This document shows positions 7,319-13,889 of a DNA stretch of 21,583 nucleotides, in pieces. Below the pieces are notes generated by a model. It did no database searches, was not told the DNA's origin, and saw only the letters and a program-made list of their open reading frames with translations. Positions within the stretch are counted from its first letter, which is position 1; every line of letters starts with the position of its first letter. Source of the stretch: CAZVAN01 sp964625245. GTDB lineage: Bacteria; Patescibacteriota; Saccharimonadia; Saccharimonadales; UBA10212. The stretch lies in NCBI GenBank assembly GCA_964625245.1, contig CAZVAN010000018.1, positions 1 to 21,583 of the forward strand. The letters run 5' to 3'. A program made the translations under genes and the position numbers.

Positions 7319-7951
7319 ATGAAACCCGCTAAGAGAACCAATCATTACAGCATAGAATTCGCTCATATATATACTGATGAGAAAGTAAATGGCAATCATT
7401 TTGACAGCCTAAAGCTGGCTCTTGATTTTTTGTCTATCGTTCAAGACTCTGCTTCAACCATGGTTCTGATTGATAACTACAACGCCCACAATAGAGGCTT
7501 TAAAACCGAATCATACCTGAAAGCTTTGGAAAAACGGGGGCTGCGCCCTGACTTTTATGCTTATGAGAGCGATTTGGTACCACTTGCCGAAATCTTTCTA
7601 CATGCAATCGAGAAACCCAAAATCCAGAGAATGTATCGCTCTTATATCGAAAGAAAAAATAAATATCCGTGCTCCCTTTTGACGGCCACTTGGTATCTTG
7701 TGCGGCTTGGACACATAGACGGCAGAGCTATCTTACACAGAAACTCGGATTCTTCGCGCAGGCCTATAGCTACGGCGGATAGACTAATAAATATTCTGCC
7801 GACTGCCTTTAAAAACGTAGAGAAAGATACCCACAGTCTGATAAGTTATTCAGCTTTTAAAGATGCCCGCTATAATATCCAACCAGTTCTCTTTAAACAG
7901 AAAAATCCTGTTCGAAAAAGCTTTATGCTTGAGAATATAATAAATAATTAA
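7319..7951 (+). CDS. Hypothetical protein of unknown function
   Basis: This is a 210-aa soluble-looking protein that I do not recognise. It has no signal peptide or clear membrane segment. The N-terminal half carries a hydrophobic strand followed by acidic residues (STMVLIDNYNAH) and FYAYESDLVPLAEIFLHAI. The middle has a basic stretch (RMYRSYIERKNKYP) followed by a hydrophobic helix (SLLTATWYLVRLGHID). The C-terminus is basic. The strand-plus-acid pattern (VLIDNYN) is seen in nucleotide- or metal-binding folds, but this is not enough for a function. The codon use is AT-rich like the host chromosome. It lies directly after the GC-rich unit's terminator and 27 nt before the kinase gene, with an extended -10 in front. 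Confidence 0.72.
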   Translation: MKPAKRTNHYSIEFAHIYTDEKVNGNHFDSLKLALDFLSIVQDSASTMVLIDNYNAHNRGFKTESYLKALEKRGLRPDFYAYESDLVPLAEIFLHAIEKPKIQRMYRSYIERKNKYPCSLLTATWYLVRLGHIDGRAILHRNSDSSRRPIATADRLINILPTAFKNVEKDTHSLISYSAFKDARYNIQPVLFKQKNPVRKSFMLENIINN

Positions 7952-7963
7952 TCCGCTGATTAT

Positions 7964-7972
7964 TGCTAGAAT
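7964..7972 (+). promoter_or_regulatory. Extended -10 promoter of the histidine kinase (leaderless)
   Basis: TGC-TAGAAT has its hexamer at 7967-7972, followed by exactly 6 nt and ATG 7979. The same nonamer at the same distance precedes the uvrD-like gene at 16821. No -35 or Shine-Dalgarno is visible. Confidence 0.55.
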
Positions 7973-7978
7973 AAGCAT

Positions 7979-10020
7979 ATGCTTTTAGCGGCTCTGGCTG
8001 TCTTTGTTGCCTTATCATGTATTTTGCTTGGAGCCTTTGTGTTACTCCGCAATCTACATTCCCTTCTTTACTCTTCTTTTGCTGCCTTCTCAATATTATT
8101 CGGTCTGTGGATACCGGCCAATTTTTTCGGATCGTATTGGCGCCCTGACCCAGCTCTATCCTCGTTTTTTTATATGGATTTTGCACTCGCTCCGCTTCTA
8201 ACCTTTTCATTGGCGATTTATGGGTTTAAATCCCTGGAGTATTATCTTCGAAAACGGATAAGGTTGAACAGAGTCATTTTCGCGGGAGCTTTTTTAGTAG
8301 CCCTCCTGGCTAGTATTTCAGCGTTTCTACATCTCGTTGTTAAACCGGCCTACGCTCCGGATAATGTTATGAGCATAAAACAAACTCTATATTATCCTTA
8401 TATAATTTCCATACTCACATTCACGATAATTGGGTTGGCTACACTTCTGTACTCTACGTTCAAGTCCGATTCGATATATAAGCAACAGACACGGATTGTT
8501 TTGTGGGGCCTAACTGTTGCGGCGACGGTACTGGCGGTTTCAAATCTAATTTTGCCCAACCTAAAAATAGCCCAGGCTCTATCGTATTTTTCTATCTTGA
8601 TAATGCTGCTTTCATTAAGCTACTCCATTATTAGGCACCGACTTTTTGATTTAAGGCTGGTGGTCGCTCGCTCGGCTGCCTATATTTTACTTATTACCAC
8701 CTTGGCGGTTGTTTTTGCAGCGTCGCTTTTGACAGTTAGCGCTCTTTTCTTTCGCGATCAAAACGTTAGTGCCGGCATTAAGATTGTTTACTTGCTTGTA
8801 TCATTGGCTATGGCGTTCACATTCCAGCCCCTAAAGCGCCTATTTGACAAAACAACCAACCGAATTTTTTACCGCGATGCTTACGACACCCAGGTATTTA
8901 TCGGCCAGCTGAACAGAGGCATTGTGGTCAACCTAGAGATTGGCCCTCTACTCAACGATCTCTCCAGAATCATCGTTAATAACATGAAACTAGAGTACTG
9001 CGTCTTTATTCTAAAAGACTCCAGCGGCAGTGAACGCCTCTTCGGCCATAATCCAAATACGGGCAAGGATGAGGTTAACTTCCGGTTTCTTACATCAGTC
9101 AACCGCCATAGTAGGATTGTAGTTCTAGATTATGCCGAGCGACTCATACCTGAGCAGAAGGAAATTCTGGCTCGCAATCAGGTGGGAGCCATAGTAAAGT
9201 TATCATCCCACAACAGCTCACCCACGAAAGAACATGAAGGTTTCATGGTCCTTGGCATCAAAAAAAGTGGCAACGCCTATCTAGGTCAAGATGAAACAAT
9301 GCTTAACACAATCGCCAACGAGGTGGTTATCGCCATTCAGAATGCCCTGCAATTTGAGGAGATAAAACAGTTTAATATAACTCTTCAAGAAAAAATCGAT
9401 GCTGCCACTAAGCAGCTTAGGAGTGCTAATTCTAAACTCAAGGAGCTGGATGCTACTAAGGATGAATTTATTAGCATGGCCAGCCACCAGCTTAGAACTC
9501 CCCTTACCACCATCAAGGGTTACCTGAGTATGATTCTGGACGGTGATGTTGGCAAAATTAAAACCGATGAGAAGGATCTAGTTCAGCACGCCTTTGATAG
9601 CGCCGAGCGAATGGTCTATCTGATAGCCGATCTGCTGAACGTCTCCAGGTTACAATCAGGAAAATTTGTCATAGATAACAAACCCACCAACCTGCCGCAG
9701 GTGGTGAAGGGCGAGGTGCAACAGCTCAAAGAGCAGGCCACCAACCGAGAGATTAACATGAACTATATACCTCCTAAGGAGTACCCAACGCTTAACCTAG
9801 ACGAGACTAAGATACGCCAGGTAATTATGAATTTCCTGGATAACGCTCTCTATTACACCCCTAAGGGCGGCGAGGTGACAGTAGAGCTATCGGCTACCGG
9901 GGAGAGTGCTAGCCTTACAATCACAGATACAGGGGTGGGGGTGCCTAAAGCTCTGCAGCACCATCTGTTCACTAAGTTCTACCGGGCGGAGAATGCTAGG
10001 AAGATGCGGCCAGATGGCAC
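7979..10020 (+). CDS. 7TM-GAF sensor histidine kinase, C-terminus lost in assembly gap
   Basis: 680 residues are visible before gap 1. Residues 1-255 hold about seven to eight membrane helices of the 7TM histidine-kinase N-terminal type. Residues ~305-455 look like a GAF domain (LIPEQKEILARNQVGAIVKL, FMVLGIKK). A coiled-coil linker follows (460-492). The HisKA motif SMASHQLRTPLTTIKGY carries phospho-acceptor His503. The ATPase N box is QVIMNFLDNALYYTP (Asn618/Asn622), and the G1 box is DTGVGVP at 650-656. The sequence stops at KMRPDGT, exactly where the G2 box (GLGL) is expected, so roughly the last 50 residues lie in the gap. The in-frame bases after the gap are not part of this gene. The ligand is unknown, and no receiver is fused. 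Confidence 0.93.
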
Positions 10021-10120
10021 NNNNNNNNNNNNNNNNNNNNNNNNNNNNNNNNNNNNNNNNNNNNNNNNNNNNNNNNNNNNNNNNNNNNNNNNNNNNNNNN
10101 NNNNNNNNNNNNNNNNNNNN
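10021..10120. other. Assembly gap 1 (100 N)
   Basis: This is a scaffold gap of conventional size; the real length is unknown. It removes the kinase C-terminus and whatever precedes the promoter at 10122. Its two flanks share no obvious overlap, unlike gap 2. Confidence 0.99.
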
Positions 10121-10121
10121 C

Positions 10122-10150
10122 TTGACAATAATTAATGCTTGTGGTAAAGT
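10122..10150 (+). promoter_or_regulatory. Near-consensus strong promoter upstream of structured RNA
   Basis: Consensus -35 TTGACA (10122-10127), exactly 17-nt spacer, -10 TAAAGT (10145-10150) with extended TGG in front. It is the strongest promoter match in the window. The first ORF is more than 400 nt downstream. A transcript would start near 10157. Confidence 0.75.
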
Positions 10151-10156
10151 ATGGAC

Positions 10157-10335
10157 ATCCTCGCTTAAAAGGCGAAGAGGTGGAAAATCTCGGAGAGGCG
10201 CTGAAGGTAAATCCTTCACTAAGCAAAGCCTTTTTATAAGTTAAGGGGAGTAAACTTAACAATTTGAAAAATCCAAAAGGTCTTAGCAATAAGATCTTTT
10301 GTTAGTTTGCTCTTCTAAAATATTAAAGTTCTTTG
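10157..10335 (+). ncRNA. Candidate structured non-coding RNA, family not recognised
   Basis: There is no ORF here, but consecutive hairpins fill the region. A CCTCGC/GCG..GAGG stem comes first. Next are TGAAGG/CCTTCA (10202-10218) and GTTAAG/CTTAAC (10240-10260). A 12-bp stem with a GCAA tetraloop spans 10274-10301 and holds one G-T pair. AGTTTGCT (10304-10311) can pair with AGCAAACT (10338-10345), reaching into the repeat site that follows. With the promoter before it, a stable RNA or long 5' leader is likely. I looked for landmark motifs of tmRNA, RNase P RNA, SRP RNA and common riboswitches and saw none. It could also be the regulatory leader of the secreted protein gene at 10568. Confidence 0.45.
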
Positions 10336-10339
10336 GAAG

Positions 10340-10416
10340 CAAACTAGATAGTTATGGGTCTTTAAGCCCGCTTGAGCATTTTTTGCTCGCGGTTTTAGAC
10401 CAATAATCGACTACCT
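10340..10416 (+). repeat. Structured inverted-repeat site 1 (left of GC-rich gene)
   Basis: Box A begins CAAACTAGATAGTTAT (10340-10355), continues to CTTTAAG (10366), and contains the dyad AACTA-GA-TAGTT. Next is a hairpin with CCGC/GCGG and GAGCA/TGCTC (10368-10392), then box B AATCGACTACCT (10405-10416). GGTCT (10357-10361) pairs with AGACC (10397-10401) and is flanked by TTAT/ATAA. Further out, TAGaTAG pairs with CTAcCTA. Extra unpaired bases (TCGA) sit on one strand. A partner site in inverted orientation lies at 12362-12449. Confidence 0.65.
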
Positions 10417-10441
10417 ATTCAGATCATTCCTATGCGTGCCT

Positions 10442-10523
10442 TTGAGCAAACCGGGTTGTGCAAATTGGCGGTGAAAATCTCGCCGCTAACTTGCACGACC
10501 CGGGCGTTGGGGTGATCGCTCAA
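10442..10523 (+). promoter_or_regulatory. Long nested hairpin in the 5' leader of the secreted-protein gene
   Basis: The outer stem TTGAGC (10442-10447) pairs with GCTCAA (10518-10523). The main 13-bp stem CCGGGTTGTGCAA (10451-10463) pairs with 10491-10503 with one G-T pair. A small GGCG/CGCC hairpin sits inside. A Shine-Dalgarno AAAGGA (10552-10557) follows before ATG 10568. This could be a transcription-attenuating or mRNA-stabilising leader, or the inner edge of an inserted element. Confidence 0.5.
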
Positions 10524-10567
10524 TGTCCGGTTTCCTTGTCCTCGATCACAGAAAGGACTGATGCAAG

Positions 10568-12345
10568 ATGCGTTTCCTGCGCAATTTGCTCGTCCTGACC
10601 TTCGTGGTCGGGGCGTTCTACGCAGCACTGTCTGCCGGTATCGCTTCGGCAGCACCCGCAACATCCGCTGCTCCCGCAGCGGCAACGCATAGCCAACTCG
10701 GCTACTGCGGTCCACCGTTCACGAGCAAGGCGAGCATGATTGCCTGGCTCGAGGCGAACCCGCAGTGGGCAGCTCGAGCAGAGGCCTACGTCAAGCGCTA
10801 CGCGTACTACCACATCCGCTCGGACCAGACGATCATCGCCTGGTTGCAGATGCCGAACGTGAAGTTTCGGCGTGCACCGAACGGATACCTGCTGACGCCC
10901 GGAGCCTTCGGGCAGCCGGCGAACACGGGTTGCAGTGCCGATGGAAGCCCGCAGGGCACGAGCGTCCATCTGGATGCCTCGAATGTCCCCGGGCTGTTCT
11001 GGTGCAACGACCCCACCGGGCCGGGCTACGACTGCGTCATGCTGGCGAAGTACTACTGCCGGAACTGGGTCCACGGACCGATGGCGTTCCCGAAGCCGTA
11101 CACGCCTGCCAAGAAGCCGAGTTCACCGAAGTACGGTCCGATCACGATCTCCAAGTCGTGTGAGGACGTCACGATGCACCAGCTCTTCGGCGGCTGTCCG
11201 ACGAACACCTTCCGCTTCCGGGTTTCAACCCCGGGCAACAAGCAGACGGTGACCTTCAACCCGGCACCGGGCTCTGTCTCGGTCCCGGCGGGCAATTGCC
11301 GCGTTGGTTCGGTCGTCACTACGACCGAGCTGGCGACGTCAGGCTGGAAGGTCGTGTCCTCGAACGGCAACCCCAAGCAGACGCTGACATGTACCTCAAA
11401 GGGCGCGCTCTTCAGCTACAAGAACATGGAGTCGACCGTAGCCGTTCCGACGGCGCCGGTCACGGTCTCCAAGAGCTGTGAGGACGTCAACGAGAACCAG
11501 CTCGTAGGCGGCTGTCCGACGAACACGTTCACGTTCGTCGTCACACCGCAGAGCGCCTCGGCGACCACGATCACGTACAACCCCCAGCCAGGCACGACCG
11601 ATGTGCCTGCCGGGAAGTGCGTGGTCGGCATGACGGTCACCGCGGTGGAGCAGCCGATCGCCGGCTGGAAGGCGGCACCGGGTACGTCCAGTTCCCAGAC
11701 GCTGCCGTGCACCTCGAAGGGTGCCCGCTTCGTCTTCAAGAACATGGAGCTCGGTTCGTCGACACCGACGTGTCCTGCCGGGCAGACGGGGACATACCCC
11801 AACTGCACGACGCCNNNNNNNNNNNNNNNNNNNNNNNNNNNNNNNNNNNNNNNNNNNNNNNNNNNNNNNNNNNNNNNNNNNNNNNNNNNNNNNNNNNNNN
11901 NNNNNNNNNNNNNNCGACACCGACGTGTCCTGCCGGGCAGACGGGGACATACCCCAACTGCACGACGCCGGCACCGAGTCACTCAATCGTGATCAGCTCG
12001 TCAACCACCCTGAACGACATTCCCGCTGCGGTTCCTGGAACGTCGCCGACGGCGCCGAACCAGTACTTCAGCCTGACCTCGACCGATGCCGCCACCATCA
12101 AGGTGGATCCCGGCATCGTACAAGTGGCCCAGTGCGGACAGGCGTTCCAGTCCGGAACCCTGCAGTTCACGGCGGCAGCAAACGGTTCGTTCTGCCTGAC
12201 CTTCCTGGGTCCGAGCGATCCGTCCGCGACGACGACTCACATCGTCATCACGGCAGCGATCACCGATTCGTCGGGAAAGGTCCTCGCGAGCGACAAGTTC
12301 ACTGAGGACGCGACGATTACGCATACCGCCGGCAATCGCCCGTAA
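10568..12345 (+). CDS. GC-rich secreted repeat protein (interrupted by assembly gap 2)
   Basis: This exported protein of unknown function starts with a signal peptide (residues 1-29, ending SASAA). It continues with a Cys-containing N-domain (~41-170), then two tandem repeats (about 191-288 and 297-394). Both repeats share SKSCEDV, GGCPTNTF, PAGxCxVG and LxCTSKGAxFxxKNME. Then comes a CPAGQTGTYPNC unit and a C-terminal domain beginning PAPSHSIVISSS. The two contig ends share the same 55 bases. If they are simply merged, one continuous frame of about 540 aa results; more CPAGQ units may be hidden. G/C is 41 of 60 bases at 11281-11340, far above the neighbours. Start ATG is 10 nt after AAAGGA. 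No anchor motif is visible, so it is probably released or bound to the surface. Confidence 0.8.
11760..11969 (+). repeat. 55-nt identical contig ends around gap 2 (CPAGQTGTYPNC unit)
   Basis: Bases 11760-11814 and 11915-11969 are identical (55 nt) and flank the 100 N at 11815-11914. Each copy encodes TPTCPAGQTGTYPNCTT in the same reading phase. The exact 55-nt length suggests a de Bruijn k-mer overlap, i.e. an assembly break at a repeat, with either no missing sequence or an unresolved tandem array. Confidence 0.85.
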
Positions 12346-12361
12346 TAAAGGAACGGGCACA

Positions 12362-12449
12362 GGATGAGGTAGTCGATTCAATTGGACTCCGTACGCGCGA
12401 GCGTACGGAGTCCACTCATCCACTTAAAGTCCAATAACTATCTAGTTTG
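12362..12449 (-). repeat. Structured inverted-repeat site 2 (right of GC-rich gene)
   Basis: Read on the minus strand, box A CAAACTAGATAGTTAT (12449-12434) continues to CTTTAAG (12423). Box B AATCGACTACCT spans 12378-12367. Between them is a perfect 14-bp stem with a 4-nt loop (12383-12414), flanked by GGATGAG/CTCATCC. ATTGGACT can pair with AGTCCAAT across the site. Compared with site 1 the paired segment changes from GGTCT/AGACC to GGACT/AGTCC, a compensatory change. On the plus strand it also lies just after the stop of the secreted-protein gene and could terminate it, although no T-run follows. Confidence 0.65.
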
Positions 12450-12500
12450 TATCAACATTCAGTAATCAATTAAGTGCGCTCATTCGAAAGGAGATTGACT

Positions 12501-13436
12501 ATGAAAAGTCTTTCTAAAATAGCTGCTGTTGCTACCGGCCTTGTTGCCGTAGCTGCTCTCAGCATGTCTCCGGTTTTCGCCGCTAGTCCGGGCCAGCTTG
12601 CTGGTGGTACGGGTCTTTACCTGGCTAAAAACCTGACTCAAAGCGGTTCGTACGCTAGTTCTATAAGTGCTGCTTGTGGTGACGAAGTTCAGTACAGTAT
12701 GATGCTGAGTAACGTCGAGTTTGGCGATCTTACTAACGTAAAAGCCAGCGCCACGCTGCCGAGCACCGGTGGAACGAGTACTTTCACTGCTACTACCGAC
12801 CTTGGTGGTGCAAGTGGTACTTCTGACTCTACTACCGTTAATTTAGCCTCCGGGAGCACCATTAGTTACGAAAGTGGTTCTACCAATCTTTACGATGGTA
12901 GCGGTCACCTAGTTCGGACTCTGCCTGATGGAATTACTTCCGGCAATGTCAATATTGGCACCGTCAGTGGTTCCACTACTGAGTTCGTAAACTTCAAGGC
13001 TCAAGTTAGCTGTTCAACACCAGCTCCACTAACCTTCACCGCTACAGCTACCGCTACAGCTACCGCTAACGCAACCGCTAACGCAACCTGCCCTCCGGGA
13101 CAGGGTGGTGCGAGTGCGACAGTGAGTGCTAGTGCCTCAGCTACGGCTACCGCCAGCGCCACCTCCAACGTGTCCCAGGCTGATGCCGACCAAAAGGCTC
13201 ACGATGCGGCCACGCAGGCTGCTACGCCAAGCGCGCAGGCTGGTGCTCAGGCTAACGCCAACGCTAAGGCGCAGGCCTCGGTGAAATGTTCCTCGGCTGT
13301 CGTAACAGCTGTTTCGACTCCGACGGTCAACAAGACTCTACCTAACACCGGTCCTGGTGATGTTCTAGGTCTGTTCGCTGGTGCTTCTAGCATCGGTACC
13401 GCCGGCCACTATTTTGTGGCTCGACGTCGACGCTAA
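12501..13436 (+). CDS. LPxTG (LPNTG) cell-wall-anchored surface protein
   Basis: 311 aa from ATG 12501, chosen because AAAGGAG lies 7 nt upstream and MKSLSKIAAVATGLVAVAAL is a clear signal peptide (cleavage near VFA-ASP, residue 27). An upstream in-frame GTG at 12474 is rejected. Residues ~55-170 resemble a DUF11-type bacterial surface repeat (GDEVQYSMMLSNVE...LTNVKASATLP). Cys59 and Cys171 may pair. Residues 177-262 are Ala/Thr/Ser-rich low complexity, probably a stalk through the wall. The C-terminus has LPNTG (280-284), a modestly hydrophobic stretch and RRRR, the classic sortase sorting signal. No sortase gene lies in this window. Composition is host-like rather than GC-rich, though it starts just outside repeat site 2. 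Confidence 0.85.
   Translation: MKSLSKIAAVATGLVAVAALSMSPVFAASPGQLAGGTGLYLAKNLTQSGSYASSISAACGDEVQYSMMLSNVEFGDLTNVKASATLPSTGGTSTFTATTDLGGASGTSDSTTVNLASGSTISYESGSTNLYDGSGHLVRTLPDGITSGNVNIGTVSGSTTEFVNFKAQVSCSTPAPLTFTATATATATANATANATCPPGQGGASATVSASASATATASATSNVSQADADQKAHDAATQAATPSAQAGAQANANAKAQASVKCSSAVVTAVSTPTVNKTLPNTGPGDVLGLFAGASSIGTAGHYFVARRRR
13038..13085 (+). repeat. 12-nt tandem repeats in the surface-protein stalk
   Basis: Two copies of ACCGCTACAGCT (13038-13061) are followed by two copies of ACCGCTAACGCA (13062-13085). They encode Thr-Ala-rich units. Copy number could vary by slippage without breaking the frame. Confidence 0.85.
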
Positions 13437-13460
13437 GCTATCAACCAAAGCATATCTTGT

Positions 13461-13482
13461 GGATAAGCGCTTGCGCTTATCC
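13461..13482 (+). terminator. Perfect hairpin after the LPNTG gene
   Basis: GGATAAGCG-CTTG-CGCTTATCC is a perfect 9-bp stem 24 nt after the stop codon. No T-run follows, so it is either a weak or factor-dependent terminator or a processing/stability hairpin. Its 3' arm overlaps a possible -35 (TTGCGC) for the next candidate RNA. Confidence 0.4.
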
Positions 13483-13505
13483 CGAGATTATGCTAAGGTT
13501 ATGGC

Positions 13506-13612
13506 AGTTCAACAGAGCACACGTGACTGGCCGCTCTCAAACAAAAATCTTAATTTAAACCACAGAATCCCTTGTTAGCTTTGGTGAGAGAAAGCGGCGG
13601 GGGATTTTTGGT
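13506..13612 (+). ncRNA. Candidate pseudoknotted small RNA between the LPNTG gene and tRNA-Glu
   Basis: A 260-nt stretch without a gene. A possible promoter is TTGCGC (13471-13476), 17 nt, TAAGGT (13494-13499) with TGC in front. Downstream, GCCGC-TCTCA (13530-13539) pairs with TGAGA-gaaa-GCGGC (13585-13598). From its loop, CAAAAATC pairs with GATTTTTG (13603-13610), giving an H-type pseudoknot. Alternatively AATCCC pairs with GGGATT. The 3' end is T-rich. It may be a small RNA or a terminator region; I recognise no family. Confidence 0.3.
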
Positions 13613-13637
13613 ATCTAAGAAGTAGCCGTGCTAAAAT
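13608..13637 (+). promoter_or_regulatory. Promoter of tRNA-Glu
   Basis: -35 TTGGTA (13608-13613), 18-nt spacer, -10 TAAAAT (13632-13637) with extended TGC. The predicted start is near 13644, giving a ~50-nt leader. The leader contains GGTCCCATC (13649-13657), a copy of the first nine bases of the tRNA. Confidence 0.6.
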
Positions 13638-13696
13638 TCATCTGTTCCGGTCCCATCCATAAATCCCATTTGTGGCAGAGGACTTGCCCCAAACGG

Positions 13697-13771
<75 letters not shown>

Positions 13772-13804
13772 TGAAAAAGTCTCACATAAAGTGGGACTTT
13801 TTCA
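13772..13804 (+). terminator. Rho-independent terminator after tRNA-Glu
   Basis: A 14-bp stem, TGAAAAAGTCTCAC paired with GTGGGACTTTTTCA, encloses loop ATAAA. It has one G-T pair and a TTTTT run in the 3' arm. It begins right after the tRNA CCA and separates the tRNA from pgk. Confidence 0.8.
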
Positions 13805-13808
13805 TTGG

Positions 13809-13886
13809 TGGTCCCAACTGGCATTTGGTCTACTTATTTGTCATACTTATCACTAGTAAGCGTTATCAAAATAACGGGTGGGACCA
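13809..13886 (+). promoter_or_regulatory. Inverted repeat able to mask the pgk ribosome-binding site
   Basis: TGGTCCCA (13809-13816) is perfectly complementary to TGGGACCA (13879-13886). The latter overlaps the only Shine-Dalgarno-like sequence of pgk (GGGTGGG, 13876-13882). Pairing in the leader would hide the ribosome-binding site. No known riboswitch was recognised. Confidence 0.3.
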
Positions 13887-13889
13887 AGC

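Noticed and set aside
10121..10135. Continuation of the histidine kinase frame through gap 1
   Set aside because: The few in-frame codons after the N run (Leu-Asp-Asn-Asn) are the promoter region; the gap length of 100 is conventional, so the frame across it has no meaning.
10157..10420. RNase P RNA, tmRNA, SRP RNA or a known riboswitch
   Set aside because: The fragment GGTAAATCC and a later GCAAAGCC recall parts of RNase P RNA, but the invariant GAGGAAAGTCC-type core and its partner are missing. No tRNA-like ends (tmRNA), no SRP apical motif and no recognised aptamer core were found.
10157..10420. Group I or group II intron
   Set aside because: No GATATAGTC-type core, no domain V hairpin, no intron-encoded protein and no split host gene are visible.
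10520..12423. Several long ORFs in other frames of the GC-rich gene
   Set aside because: High GC reduces stop codons in all frames. These translations are Arg-rich low-complexity shadows without Shine-Dalgarno or repeats, whereas the chosen frame has a signal peptide and clear protein repeats.
10336..12456. Target-site duplication at the outer ends of the inverted sites
   Set aside because: The bases outside box A on the two sides (TTGGAAG on the left, TATCAAC on the right) do not match, so no duplication can be claimed.
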